From NCBI RefSeq assembly GCF_014838715.1, contig NZ_CP061947.1, forward strand, positions 3,534,001-3,598,000: a DNA stretch of 64,000 nucleotides. The letters are read 5' to 3'. Of the stretch, positions 20,603 through 29,732 are shown piece after piece (within the stretch, counting starts at the first letter, position 1; every line of letters starts with the position of its first letter). The notes beneath the pieces are model-generated. The model had not been told where the DNA came from. It saw only the letters and a program-made list of their open reading frames with translations, and did no database searches. Origin of the DNA: Algoriphagus sp. Y33. Lineage in GTDB: Bacteria > Bacteroidota > Bacteroidia > Cytophagales > Cyclobacteriaceae. Position numbers and translations under genes: made by a program.

Positions 20603-21832
20603 ATGAAAACAACTAACACGTTTGGAATCAGGTTTTTCTTAAAAAACAACTCTACAGACGATTTAGAGATCCCTCTTTACGTAAGGATCACTGTAGACGG
20701 AACCCGGGTGGACATCTCATTAAAGAGAAAAATAAATGTCTACGATTGGAACCCTGTCCTAGGATCGGCTAAAGGATCCAAAGAATCCTCTAAATCCTTA
20801 AACCATTATTTGAAAGAATTAGAAGCCCGGATTATCCAGATTTATCAGGAGTTTCAACTCAAAAAAGTAACTATTACCGCAGATGCTATCAAGCATGAGC
20901 TTTTGGGGACCCAAACAAAAGAACATACCGTTTCCATGCTCTTTGAATACCACAATGAGAAGTACAGAAATGTTTTAGCATGGGGGACGCTCAAAAACTA
21001 CTTCACAACCCAAAAGTATGTAATGGCCTTTTCAAAGGCTCAGTATGGCATAGAAGATTATTTCCTGCAGGACATCAATTACCGCTTTTTAAATGAGTTC
21101 GAATTATATCTGGTGAACTATGAGCCTCAGGACCATCATAAGCCGCTTGGAAATAACGGCATCATGAAGCACCTGGAAAGGTTTAGAAAAGTAATCAACT
21201 TAGCCTTGCGCATGGAATGGATGGTAAAGGATCCCTTTGCAAAATTCAGTTTCCGATACCAAAAAGTAGAAAGAACCTGCCTCAATCCTACTGAACTCAG
21301 TAGAATAGATGAAAAGCAATTTGATATCCAGCGGTTACAATACATCAGGGATCTGTTTGTTTTCAGCTGTTACACTGGGCTGAGCTATATAGATACCATG
21401 AAGCTGATGCATGATGATATAGTATTAGGCATGGATGGAGAATATTGGATATCCATAAGCAGACAAAAATCACAACAAAAGTCCAAGGTCCCTCTATTGC
21501 CTCAGGCCTTGGATATCATCAGACTTTACCAGGACAGGGAAAGACCCTATTCCAAAGGGAAAATTTTCCCGTTGATATCAAACCAAAAGGTGAATGCCTA
21601 TCTCAAGGAAATCGCAATCATCTGTAAAGTCAAAAAAAACCTGACGTTCCATTTGGCCAGGCACACCTTTGCCACTACTGTTACTCTTTTAAACGGTGTC
21701 CCGATTGAAACTGTAAGTAAAATGCTAGGGCATGCGAGTATCAAAACTACACAGATCTATGCTAAAGTAGTTGAGAAAAAAGTCAGTGATGATATGAAAA
21801 AACTTAGAAGGAAGCTCGGCAAATCTAAATGA
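20603..21832 (+). CDS. Tyrosine site-specific recombinase (integrase) of a conjugative or mobilisable element
   Basis: A 409-residue integrase of the Bacteroidota conjugative-transposon type. It has an N-terminal arm-binding domain, a SAM-like core-binding domain (about 105-215) and a catalytic domain with HLARHTFATTVTL (His-x-x-Arg, near 350) and LGHASIKTTQIYAKV (nucleophilic Tyr near 386). The position of the first catalytic Arg reads FSCYTGLSYIDTMKL, with Ser instead of Arg, as known for the IntDOT group. It lies just downstream of tRNA-Pro and the 20-bp direct repeats and is followed by an excisionase-like gene. It probably integrates and excises the element in the tRNA 3' end. Confidence 0.93.
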   Translation: MKTTNTFGIRFFLKNNSTDDLEIPLYVRITVDGTRVDISLKRKINVYDWNPVLGSAKGSKESSKSLNHYLKELEARIIQIYQEFQLKKVTITADAIKHELLGTQTKEHTVSMLFEYHNEKYRNVLAWGTLKNYFTTQKYVMAFSKAQYGIEDYFLQDINYRFLNEFELYLVNYEPQDHHKPLGNNGIMKHLERFRKVINLALRMEWMVKDPFAKFSFRYQKVERTCLNPTELSRIDEKQFDIQRLQYIRDLFVFSCYTGLSYIDTMKLMHDDIVLGMDGEYWISISRQKSQQKSKVPLLPQALDIIRLYQDRERPYSKGKIFPLISNQKVNAYLKEIAIICKVKKNLTFHLARHTFATTVTLLNGVPIETVSKMLGHASIKTTQIYAKVVEKKVSDDMKKLRRKLGKSK

Positions 21833-21917
21833 TCCATTCACCACCTTCGGGTGGTGATGTGACTTTATGTAGGGTATTAGCACGATTTTGTGACTTATTC
21901 ACCAAAATCAAAGGTAA

Positions 21918-22211
21918 ATGGCAGCAGAAATCATCACATTAAATGACTTGGAGAGGTTCGGTACTGAATTGAAAGCAGATATAAAAAAAATGCTTTCAAG
22001 CCTGAACGGGCAACCGACCAAGAAATGGCTTAAATCCCATGAAGTGAGAAAATTATTGGATATTTCACCTGGAACGCTTCAGCACCTTAGGGTAAACGGC
22101 ACTATGCCATTCACCAAGATTGGAGGAGTGATCTACTACGACCATGAGGATATAGTCAGACTATTTGAAAAAAATAAGCGAGTGAACAGCTTTCCAGATG
22201 ATGGAATATAA
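21918..22211 (+). CDS. Helix-turn-helix (MerR/excisionase-like) protein
   Basis: A 97-residue protein with a helix_turn_helix_17/excisionase fold (KKWLKSHEVRKLLDISPGTL; TMPFTKIGGVIYYDHEDIVR). Such small proteins follow integrases in Bacteroidota mobile elements and act as recombination directionality factors or regulators. It overlaps the next gene by 14 bp, suggesting coupled expression. The function as an Xis is inferred from family and place. Confidence 0.85.
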   Translation: MAAEIITLNDLERFGTELKADIKKMLSSLNGQPTKKWLKSHEVRKLLDISPGTLQHLRVNGTMPFTKIGGVIYYDHEDIVRLFEKNKRVNSFPDDGI

Positions 22212-22440
22212 GAGAAATGATCTAAACCAGAAGCCAAACTTGGGATTTGGAATTGATGTCCCTCCTCTCCTCGTTCATGTTAAAATTATTTTTGACCAAC
22301 AAGATCTTCAAGAGAGTGATGCCATTGAGTTCTTTAATCTTTTTCAAACGAGAGGCTGGAAAACCAAGACTGGTGCTCCTGTTAAAAACTGGAAACATGT
22401 GTTGGATCAGTGGATTTGGGAACTTAAAAAAGGTATTTAA
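22198..22440 (+). CDS. Small mobile-element protein of unknown function
   Basis: An 80-residue protein overlapping the excisionase-like gene. Its C-terminal half (AIEFFNLFQTRGWKTKTGAP, then VKNWKHVLDQWIW) resembles a motif I recall from small proteins next to integrases in Bacteroidota elements. Start is at the tandem ATG 22198/22201. No catalytic or binding residues are evident. Confidence 0.6.
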   Translation: MMEYKRNDLNQKPNLGFGIDVPPLLVHVKIIFDQQDLQESDAIEFFNLFQTRGWKTKTGAPVKNWKHVLDQWIWELKKGI

Positions 22441-22941
22441 TAAAATTAGCTCCACTTAAACCACAAAAATAGAAATATGAAAATCGGAAAAGCATATGGA
22501 TTTTAGGGTAGTCAACCTTCAAATTATCACATCGAAGACCAAAGTCGGAACTATATTAGGTCGAGTAAATAAGGGAGCTCCCTTTTAAAAGCCCCCTTCA
22601 TTTGCAAAGGAATAGTATCAGTCTTCAGTTAAGATCAAATGGTCTAAAACTAGTAAATCCATAGCCCTACCTATTTTAACTAGTTTAGCTGTCAATCGTT
22701 TATCTTGCCTAGAGGGCATAAGGTTTCCTCACAGATGGCGGGAGGCTTCCTTTAGCGTTGTAGCAAAAACCAGTTTGGCATTGACCATTGTACCGGTAGT
22801 TCGAATCTCTTATTTCACTTGAAATGAGACAATTATAAATTAAACTTACGAAAACGCTATATAAAATTACTGTGAGTTCTAAATCAATAAACCCGGCAAT
22901 CACGCCGGGTTTATATAAATAATTCAATGTAAATTTCTTGG
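22441..22941. other. Intergenic region between integrase module and transfer operon, with terminator at 22887-22914
   Basis: No gene supported. A perfect 14-bp palindrome (AAGGGAGCTCCCTT, 22571-22584) lies after the rightward genes. Near 22889-22912 the stem AAACCCGGC / GCCGGGTTT ends the leftward transfer operon. Confidence 0.6.
22887..22914 (-). terminator. Terminator at the end of the transfer operon
   Basis: A 9-bp perfect stem (AAACCCGGC at 22889-22897, GCCGGGTTT at 22904-22912) with a 6-nt loop, 30 bp past the stop of the last leftward gene at 22942. Confidence 0.75.
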
Positions 22942-23670
22942 TCAAACCTTAGCTCCTCTTGATTTGCTTTTAACCTGCTCTTTCTTTTTTACTTCCATTT
23001 TCACCTCCCTTTGAGCTACACTTAAATCACCAAGCTTCACACGTTTCCCCTGCTCATTATAAACATTCAGCGTCTTATATTTTGGATTTGCCTCCAGCTG
23101 AAACTTTCCCTCATTCCCCTCAATTTCTACCTGATGCCTGTTGCCCTTCTTTAGGCTATAATACAAAAGGTCAAGCTGTTCTGTTGCCTCAACACCCTTA
23201 ACCTGTAGCTTATCAACAGATTTCTCCAAATCAAAACCATATTGCTGATGGTACTGGTTTAATTTATGTTGACCTTTCTCATCCATGAATGACATATCAA
23301 GTTGCATCCAGGCATTGTATCGCTCCCCTTCTTTGTTGAAAAGGCTTTTATATACCGCTCTCCCTTCCAGTAAATTTAAAGCTTCCTTAGCCGTGATCCC
23401 TTGATTTTGGAAAAACCGCTGGGACAGCTCTTTACCATCCGATGTACTAAGTCTTGCATCAAAACCATTGTAATAGTACTTACCTTCGTCTGACTTTCTG
23501 AAGTGAAGCCCATATTCCAGTTTTTTATCGCCCAAATCCTTTAGCAGGTTAATTTCAATATCTGTTTTACCAGCTTTCATCTGTTTTTCGAGCTCCGAAT
23601 TCCCGGATTCCCCAAATCCTGAATACTTCATCCTATCCTGTAATTCCTGTATATTATCTTTTAATGTCAT
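22942..23670 (-). CDS. Conserved mobilome protein (DUF3945-like)
   Basis: A 242-residue hydrophilic, charged protein. The central part (FFQNQGITAKEALNLLEGRA; YNAWMQLDMSFMDEKGQH; YHQQYGFDLEKSV) resembles the DUF3945-type proteins found in Bacteroidota conjugative elements. The C-terminus is a basic tail (KKKEQVKSKSRGAK). It starts 4 bp after traN and is the last gene of the transfer operon. No enzymatic motif is seen and the role is unknown. Confidence 0.65.
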   Translation of the reverse strand: MTLKDNIQELQDRMKYSGFGESGNSELEKQMKAGKTDIEINLLKDLGDKKLEYGLHFRKSDEGKYYYNGFDARLSTSDGKELSQRFFQNQGITAKEALNLLEGRAVYKSLFNKEGERYNAWMQLDMSFMDEKGQHKLNQYHQQYGFDLEKSVDKLQVKGVEATEQLDLLYYSLKKGNRHQVEIEGNEGKFQLEANPKYKTLNVYNEQGKRVKLGDLSVAQREVKMEVKKKEQVKSKSRGAKV

Positions 23671-23674
23671 GGTA

Positions 23675-24514
23675 TTATTGGTTTAAGTGAAAATCATCAA
23701 GAGTTCCTGCTTTCAGCAAATTTCTGCCTGAGACAGAAAATACAGGGTTCCTGTCTCCGTTCTGTTCAAAAACCCTTATTGTAAATTCTTTCGTATCCGA
23801 TATTGTAAATCTTGGAAAAGCAGCTACTGCATAGGAAATGGAATTTCCAGCAACATTCTTAAATCCGGAGAAAGCAACAGGCTTCATTACTATTTCTCTT
23901 TTTGCAGTCCTTTTTGCAGTATTTTTATCTTGTACGGTGTACTCCAATTTAGCAGGCTGATAATTTATCCCACTTCTGTTCTCTACTGCAAACTGTAAAA
24001 ACAACAGCCCTTCTTTCTCTACTATAGCACCCAACCCAATGCGTATTTTACCTTGTTTAGTGCCCCATCTTTCTACAGAAACACTGGATGAGAGCAGGCT
24101 TTCCAATAGTGAATGCATTGCAGATGGCATCATTTCAATGCCATCCAGTCGAACTTCAGCATAGTTTATATTTTCCTGTTTACCTATATCGATTGGTCGT
24201 ACATCGGGATATTCAGTATAGCTGACAGAAAACGGATATAATTTTCCCCGCTTGGTAATCACGTACATGCTTGTAGTCATAAAGTTTCTTTGGCCTGCCT
24301 TCAGTTTAAGCACATTGGGTGAGGATTTGTCTTTTTGTGCCAATACCGCCGGACTCCCAAAATCAGCGCTGCTCACTTCATCGGGGAAAACAAGAACTGT
24401 GGTCATATCCCATCCAATGTGAAGTGGGTACGTTTCCACATTTGTCTCACTGACATGTTGGGCATAGCAGAAATTCGAAAACGCGAACGCCATCAAGAGA
24501 ATATATATTTTCAT
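23675..24514 (-). CDS. traN: Conjugative transposon protein TraN (VirB9-like role)
   Basis: A 279-residue secreted protein (MKIYILLMAFAFSNFCYAQ signal) with the TraN/DUF4138 signatures (YPLHIGWDMTTVLVFPDEV; SSADFGSPAVLAQK; MTTSMYVITKRGKLYPFSV; GLLFLQFAVENRSGINY). In the Bacteroides system TraN is thought to be the outer-membrane-side component of the mating channel. It follows traM by 22 bp. Confidence 0.92.
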   Translation of the reverse strand: MKIYILLMAFAFSNFCYAQHVSETNVETYPLHIGWDMTTVLVFPDEVSSADFGSPAVLAQKDKSSPNVLKLKAGQRNFMTTSMYVITKRGKLYPFSVSYTEYPDVRPIDIGKQENINYAEVRLDGIEMMPSAMHSLLESLLSSSVSVERWGTKQGKIRIGLGAIVEKEGLLFLQFAVENRSGINYQPAKLEYTVQDKNTAKRTAKREIVMKPVAFSGFKNVAGNSISYAVAAFPRFTISDTKEFTIRVFEQNGDRNPVFSVSGRNLLKAGTLDDFHLNQ

Positions 24515-24536
24515 GGTTTATATGGTTATTAAGTAA

Positions 24537-25793
24537 TTAATGATTGGTTCTGTCGGCCAAAAGGAGCGGGTGCCCCGCCTTAACCTTTACTTTGATAAGC
24601 TTAGCCTTCTTGGAGAATATTCCTTTTACAGCTTCCATACCTGCCATGGAAGCCTGAGCTTCCCAAGAATTTGACATGTTCATCATATTCATTGACTGGA
24701 TTCCATTACCTGCACCCTTCTTGACAGCTTCCCGTGTGATCGCATTGGGTATTCTGATACCAGGAAGTGCATCCAGATCGATTGCCTCCAGATTAACAGG
24801 AATAATAAGATTTCCTTTACGGATAGACTTAACCTGGATGTTGAGCCGTTCACCATCTAAAGAGCAGATTCCTGTAAGCGCAGTTCCTATTGGAAGCTGC
24901 TGTCCTTTAATATAGATTGGCTGGGCTAGCTCCAAGTCAATGGAAGCCCCATCTACAACCTCCTGATCAATGGTGATTTTGGCGGAAATTGCAGGCATGA
25001 TTTCCGAAAAAGCCGTAGTCCTGTCTTCTTCGAGTGTATAAAACCCATTGTTTACCCTATGTAAGGAACCAGGGGATCCAGTGGTCTTGCCCCCATTTTC
25101 CAGCTCAAAGGGAACTGTACTAACCTCAAAAATTCTGGGATCTCGAACCGCCCTTATTTCATTCATTCGTTCCTGAACACGCTGCGGATGCTGTACATCA
25201 AGCAACTTTTCCAGCATTGCATCAATCTGTTTCAATTCTGGATCTTCCATTTCAGGATTTATAACTGAAGCCATCATAGCCTCTAACCTTTCCAAATCAG
25301 GATCATCAGTTGGATCAGTGGCCACCGGATCAATCGCCTGTGCTTTATTAGTAGGAAAATAGTGAGCAGGTTCGGAATCGGTAATGAGTTTTTCCAGATC
25401 AGAGAGTTTATCTCTCACTGAATTCTCTGCTTCTTCCAAAGAACTATTCTCAACCTTAACTGTAGATAAAAACAAGTCTTCAGAACCAGATTTTTCACTA
25501 GTCTGAAATTCGGCAAAAGGATCCATTCTACGCTGTTCCTTTAGCTTTAACGCTTTTCTTTCCGCCTGCTCGTAAGATTCCAGCTTATCCAATTCAACAG
25601 CTTCTATCCTTGCTTCCGGTAGGGATAGGTTCAGTCCTTTTTGCAATCCATATTCTATAGGTGAAGAACCCTTTCCTCCTCCCAAAGCCCAAAATGCCAA
25701 ACATAGAAATGGTAGGGTGAGTAATGGAAGCACCAGTAGAAATTTGCGTTCTCTTTTTTGTTTTTCATTCAAAGGATTCATCAAGTAGTTCAT
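24537..25793 (-). CDS. traM: Conjugative transposon protein TraM (VirB10-like)
   Basis: A 418-residue protein with a short cytoplasmic tail, one membrane helix (FLLVLPLLTLPFLCLAFWAL, about 18-37), a long acidic variable region, and a conserved C-terminal domain (GTALTGICSLDGERLNIQV; LIIPVNLEAIDLDALPGI; NAITREAVKKGAG). This is the organisation of TraM, which spans the periplasm of the conjugative channel like VirB10. It overlaps the end of traL by 29 bp. Confidence 0.92.
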   Translation of the reverse strand: MNYLMNPLNEKQKRERKFLLVLPLLTLPFLCLAFWALGGGKGSSPIEYGLQKGLNLSLPEARIEAVELDKLESYEQAERKALKLKEQRRMDPFAEFQTSEKSGSEDLFLSTVKVENSSLEEAENSVRDKLSDLEKLITDSEPAHYFPTNKAQAIDPVATDPTDDPDLERLEAMMASVINPEMEDPELKQIDAMLEKLLDVQHPQRVQERMNEIRAVRDPRIFEVSTVPFELENGGKTTGSPGSLHRVNNGFYTLEEDRTTAFSEIMPAISAKITIDQEVVDGASIDLELAQPIYIKGQQLPIGTALTGICSLDGERLNIQVKSIRKGNLIIPVNLEAIDLDALPGIRIPNAITREAVKKGAGNGIQSMNMMNMSNSWEAQASMAGMEAVKGIFSKKAKLIKVKVKAGHPLLLADRTNH

Positions 25794-26058
25794 TTAGTGG
25801 TATATAATTTATTGAATCATAATAAATTAAAGGAAACTCTAAATCAGGGGGTATACTAGAAAATGATACAACACTATTGGTTTCCCAATGCAGCAAACCA
25901 CAGTAAATCATAGTGGAAAGAAGCACAAAGAGCACTACCACTTGCTTCTTGTCCTTTACAGGTAGGCGGTTAAACTTTACCGAGAAGCTGTCCATCCAAG
26001 AGGACGCCTTCTGCCAAACAGGAGTGCGGAAATGAATATGAACACCCATTATCCTCAT
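25765..26058 (-). CDS. traL: Small inner-membrane transfer protein (TraL position)
   Basis: About 97 residues with one membrane helix (VVVLFVLLSTMIYCGLLHW) after a basic N-terminus. I place the start at the ATG 26056-26058, which overlaps the traK stop in an ATGA arrangement. An in-frame ATG three codons later is the alternative. The assignment as TraL rests on its place between traK and traM and on size; sequence conservation of TraL is low. Confidence 0.75.
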   Translation of the reverse strand: MRIMGVHIHFRTPVWQKASSWMDSFSVKFNRLPVKDKKQVVVLFVLLSTMIYCGLLHWETNSVVSFSSIPPDLEFPLIYYDSINYIPLNELLDESFE

Positions 26059-26672
26059 CTTTTGGCAACTTCGATATCCTTGTTTGATATCGTTTCCCAA
26101 TTCTCAATCAAAAACCCATGTGGGTTTTGGTCTGTACGGTCTATGTGCCTGAGTCTGCCGTTCGTAATAAGTTGTCTGGTCACTACTGAGGTAGGACGTA
26201 TTATCTTCTGGGTTCCGTAGTATTGGAAGGTAAAGGGGTAGGTATCCAGAAAAACCTGAATACTGTCCATCATCAAGGTCTGGTTGATATTTGCGGAAAC
26301 CAATTCGTTGTAATACCCTTTTTCACGTAGATTATCATAGACTTTTTTCGCAGAGGCATCAGCTAGATACAGACTCTTTGCAACCTGTTCCCTGATAAAG
26401 TGTTCATCTGGACTCAGCGTAAAGAAATAGTGATGGAACATCTTTACATGATCCCGGGTCTCCACGGGTATATTTTCCTTTTTTGTTTCCGAAAAAGCCT
26501 CCAAGACTTTGCCTTCAGCGAGTATATATATTCTTTCCTGTGCCTCCTGTGTAATATGAAAGGCTTTAATTCCGAAAAAAGCCGCAAAGCTCAATGATCC
26601 CAATACGGCGGCAAAGGAGAGGTATTTCACATGGTGAAAAGCGGTATCAATATTTTTTAGATTCTCGAACAT
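26055..26672 (-). CDS. traK: Conjugative transposon protein TraK (VirB8-like)
   Basis: A 205-residue bitopic protein. A membrane helix near residues 18-36 (YLSFAAVLGSLSFAAFFGI) is followed by a periplasmic domain with TraK signatures (VKMFHHYFFTLSPDEHFI; YYGTQKIIRPTSVVTRQL; TDQNPHGFLIENWE). Begins 6 bp after traJ. Confidence 0.93.
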   Translation of the reverse strand: MFENLKNIDTAFHHVKYLSFAAVLGSLSFAAFFGIKAFHITQEAQERIYILAEGKVLEAFSETKKENIPVETRDHVKMFHHYFFTLSPDEHFIREQVAKSLYLADASAKKVYDNLREKGYYNELVSANINQTLMMDSIQVFLDTYPFTFQYYGTQKIIRPTSVVTRQLITNGRLRHIDRTDQNPHGFLIENWETISNKDIEVAKR

Positions 26673-26678
26673 CAGATT

Positions 26679-27665
26679 TTATTTTATCAGGTATTTAACT
26701 GCATGAGCTCCTGCAGCCCCGCCTGAAATGGCTGCACTGCTGGTTTTATTCAAAAGGCTGTCCCTCCCGCCCGGCTGTACTATAAATGAGGCTACATTAG
26801 GCACTGTGAGATAACCGATAATGGCAATCACCATAAAAACCAGGTATCCTATAGAGGAGACAAAATCCCCATCCAGCACAAGCATGTTAAGCTGGATTTT
26901 AGCGATGATAGCACCAAAGATATTTGCTACCGGAAGCCACATAGAAACATTGATATATCTCGCAAACCAGGCGGCCAGCGTATGCTGAAATCCATCAAAG
27001 ACAGACAGACCAAAAACAAGCGGGCCTAAGATTGAAAGCACAACCAACTGAAATGTCCGGATGGTATTGATACAAAGCGCCGCCGCAAAAAATAAAACCT
27101 GAAGAAGCAATGAGATCATTTTATTCATTACCGCTTTGAGGTTGGACACAAAAAGCTCGTTGGTCATCCTCTCCCAGATACCCACCTCTTTAATGTTTTC
27201 CGGATGGTGTTGGGCCCCACTTTCATTCAGGTAATTCAGGTAAGGTTCCGGTTCCTCCGTTTCCATTTCTTCAAGGTGTCTGGAAATGGCGATATTGCTT
27301 CCCTCCACCATTTCAGAGGTTGCCCTGACTATAGGGGACATGGCTCCGTTGATCACGGCCAACACCTGGGGAAACAACATGATGGCAATGCCTATTGCAA
27401 AAGGGCGGAGCAGAGGATACATATCGATGGGTTCCGCTCTGGCTATATGCCCCCAAACCCTGTATCCAATGTACCAGATGGCCGCAAACCCGGCCAAGGC
27501 ACGTGCTACCGTGATTAGATTGCTTGCCAATGGAATCATTTCATCATATAGTCTGGCCAACACCTGGTGCAAGCCATCAACACTTCCTGAAACCGTCTGG
27601 GCTTGAACTGAAGTCAAATCCAACAACAACAAACTGATAACCATAATAAATACTCGATTATGCAT
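26679..27665 (-). CDS. traJ: Conjugative transposon protein TraJ (VirB6-like)
   Basis: A 328-residue polytopic protein with a signal peptide and several membrane helices (WYIGYRVWGHIARAEPID; LLLQVLFFAAALC; LVVLSILGPLVFGLSVFDGF; YLVFMVIAIIGYLTVPNVAS), ending in a glycine-rich segment (SGGAAGAHAVKYLIK). TraJ forms the inner-membrane pore part of the channel. Confidence 0.92.
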   Translation of the reverse strand: MHNRVFIMVISLLLLDLTSVQAQTVSGSVDGLHQVLARLYDEMIPLASNLITVARALAGFAAIWYIGYRVWGHIARAEPIDMYPLLRPFAIGIAIMLFPQVLAVINGAMSPIVRATSEMVEGSNIAISRHLEEMETEEPEPYLNYLNESGAQHHPENIKEVGIWERMTNELFVSNLKAVMNKMISLLLQVLFFAAALCINTIRTFQLVVLSILGPLVFGLSVFDGFQHTLAAWFARYINVSMWLPVANIFGAIIAKIQLNMLVLDGDFVSSIGYLVFMVIAIIGYLTVPNVASFIVQPGGRDSLLNKTSSAAISGGAAGAHAVKYLIK

Positions 27666-27741
27666 AGAAGATTATGTATGGTCTAATACTTAAATACCTA
27701 ATAACAACCTCAGGGCATCTCCCAATTTTAGAGAACATAAT

Positions 27742-28389
27742 TCAGGGATTTATCCCGACTAATGTCCCTATGGTCTCCTGTTCTTTCTTCATCCGTACCC
27801 TCCGATTATAAACAGCAGAGATTTCACTGTTAAATTCCCGAACACTAACAAGGACACCTGACATCTCAAGGTGAAGGCGGTCTATCGCCTCCAGCCGTTC
27901 AAAATCCGACATGCGTAATTCTCCCGCAGTAAGGATCATTGCCAGTTCATCCAGATTTTGTAGGGATGTTTTAAAAAGTCCGGCATAGACATCCCCCAAA
28001 TAAGCCAGTTCAGCTGGAGTGAAGACAATATCTTTTTTCACCTCTTTATAAGTGGATTGATATTCATTTATAATCCACTGTTGGACCCGGATAATTTCAG
28101 CAACCCGATAATATTTCCTCACCTCAGGACTCACACTTAACAATCCGTTTAAAAATGCCTCATGAAGCTTGAAATTGCCCTCGGTTATATCCTTTACGCT
28201 ATTGTACCCATTGTTCAGAATCACATATCCCTCATACATGTTCTGTAAAATTTTCTTCATTTGGGTCAGTTTTTCGTAATTCAATATAAGTTGTGTCGCT
28301 TCGTGTGCCTGGGATTTCCCGCTTAAGGGGCACATCAGACATACCAAGGTTAACCCAGTCAATATGAATTGTCTATAGTGTCTAATCAT
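27742..28389 (-). CDS. Secreted conjugation protein, TraI/TerB-like region
   Basis: About 215 residues starting at the ATG 28387-28389, which gives a signal peptide (FILTGLTLVCLMCPLSGKSQ) and overlaps the upstream gene by 8 bp. The mature part is helical (LNYEKLTQMKKILQNMYEGY; VKKDIVFTPAELAYLGDVYA). It resembles secreted helical proteins I recall between traG and traJ in Bacteroidota elements. Exact function unknown; a VirB5-like role is possible. Confidence 0.7.
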   Translation of the reverse strand: MIRHYRQFILTGLTLVCLMCPLSGKSQAHEATQLILNYEKLTQMKKILQNMYEGYVILNNGYNSVKDITEGNFKLHEAFLNGLLSVSPEVRKYYRVAEIIRVQQWIINEYQSTYKEVKKDIVFTPAELAYLGDVYAGLFKTSLQNLDELAMILTAGELRMSDFERLEAIDRLHLEMSGVLVSVREFNSEISAVYNRRVRMKKEQETIGTLVGINP

Positions 28390-29044
28390 TATATAGCGCT
28401 TTGATTTGATTCCTTTCGAGATCATCTTTGCTCCTGTGTAGATTAAGCTGTCGGATCTGCCCATTGTATAGTTTAAGAGCAGAGTAGAGTCTGGTAATTT
28501 CCTTGTCCAACTTTGCTATCAACTCCATTCTCTCGCCGTCTTCCATATCATAAGTAAGGGAAGTAAGCAAGTCATCCAGTTCGCGGACCATATACCCAGA
28601 TTCTGTTAGACAGGTTTGGTTGAATCCAAGTATGTGTGAGGTATCCGATGTCCCCCATTTCCCGTTACTCTTCAGATAAGTCCCCATCCAATCCACCTCC
28701 TTTTGAATCTGACCGTAGATCCAAACTATATGCTTCCCAGTAGGGTCATTAGCCACCACCGGATGAACCTTGGTAAGGGAGGCAAAATAATCCCGGTGCA
28801 AGGTAAACTCTCCATCTTGTGCCAAGTCGACCAGATTCCATCCTACCCTGGCGATCTCATATCCTTTTTTAGCCACTTCCAGATAACCTTTAAGAGCTAC
28901 AATCTGGTTGACTTTATAGGCAGTCTGTAGTTGCTTCTGCTTAGTCCATTCCTGCAGCGTCTGCCCTTCCGTCATTGTACCTAAAAGCATCAGCAGAATG
29001 GCCGTGCAGGATACCCGCATGAAGATATAGTCAATCCACCCCAT
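28382..29044 (-). CDS. Secreted conjugation-operon protein of unknown function
   Basis: Up to 220 residues with a signal peptide (MRVSCTAILLMLLGTMTEGQ, if the ATG at 29018-29020 is used; the ATG at 29042-29044 overlaps the previous gene by 14 bp). The mature protein is helical with conserved-looking GYEIARVGWNLVDLAQDGEF, and resembles the paralogous neighbour at 27742. It may be a second copy of the same structural component. Confidence 0.65.
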   Translation of the reverse strand: MGWIDYIFMRVSCTAILLMLLGTMTEGQTLQEWTKQKQLQTAYKVNQIVALKGYLEVAKKGYEIARVGWNLVDLAQDGEFTLHRDYFASLTKVHPVVANDPTGKHIVWIYGQIQKEVDWMGTYLKSNGKWGTSDTSHILGFNQTCLTESGYMVRELDDLLTSLTYDMEDGERMELIAKLDKEITRLYSALKLYNGQIRQLNLHRSKDDLERNQIKALYND

Positions 29045-29720
29045 AATTTTCCTTTATGATGTTCATAGACTTCATAGTTCGGGAATGCATGATTTTATAA
29101 TTCTGTGCGTTCACCCTTCTCAGCTCCTCCAGGTTTTTCCGGATGTTATCCTCAGTAAGATGGATGGTGGCAAGCCTGTCCGCATCATTCATCTGGGAGG
29201 TAAATGAGGTCATGATACCCATGAGGTGGTTAAGGTGTTCCAAAGAGGCGTTCAATATGCGTTGGTACACTTTTCCAATAAGCTCTTTCTCTTCTGACCG
29301 CAAAACCGAAGAGCTATTTGCCAGGCTCCAAGCTTGTTGGTATTCCTTTACAAGCTGTTTTTGCATGTCAGCGATTTCCTTTACCCTGTTGATTTGGGAA
29401 ATCAGGCTCTTGACTTTCCATAGTTCCTGGAATAATCCCTCATACTGTTCCCGCTGCTTATCACTCCAGTCATAAATCTCCTGAAGCTTAAGTTTGCTGA
29501 GCTTATTTTCAAGAACTTTCTGGGCATTCTGAAGCCAAATTGTCTGGTTTTGCAAGCGTTGCACTTTCAGGTCAATTGCCTGAATTGCCTTTTTCACAGC
29601 GGCTTTTACGACTTCCATAATCAAGGTGATAGGAACGGCAGAAGTGGTCTGGGTTGGCAAAACCGTCAACCCGATTGCCAATGGAAATATCATAGATAAA
29701 ATTTTGATTTTTAACTTCAT
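29031..29720 (-). CDS. Conjugative transposon protein TraI-like (DUF4141-type, coiled-coil)
   Basis: A 229-residue secreted protein: signal peptide (ILSMIFPLAIGLTVLPTQTT) then a long coiled-coil (VQRLQNQTIWLQNAQKVLEN; LISQINRVKEIADMQKQLV). Size, placement directly after traG and coiled-coil nature fit the TraI/DUF4141 proteins of Bacteroidota elements. This TraI is unrelated to the F-plasmid relaxase of the same name. Confidence 0.75.
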   Translation of the reverse strand: MKLKIKILSMIFPLAIGLTVLPTQTTSAVPITLIMEVVKAAVKKAIQAIDLKVQRLQNQTIWLQNAQKVLENKLSKLKLQEIYDWSDKQREQYEGLFQELWKVKSLISQINRVKEIADMQKQLVKEYQQAWSLANSSSVLRSEEKELIGKVYQRILNASLEHLNHLMGIMTSFTSQMNDADRLATIHLTEDNIRKNLEELRRVNAQNYKIMHSRTMKSMNIIKENYGVD

Positions 29721-29732
29721 AAGATTAAAGTG

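Noticed and set aside
22709..22945. Leftward frame and a tRNA-like GTTCGAATC near 22800
   Set aside because: No acceptor or anticodon stem can be folded around it, and the frame overlaps a terminator; chance match.
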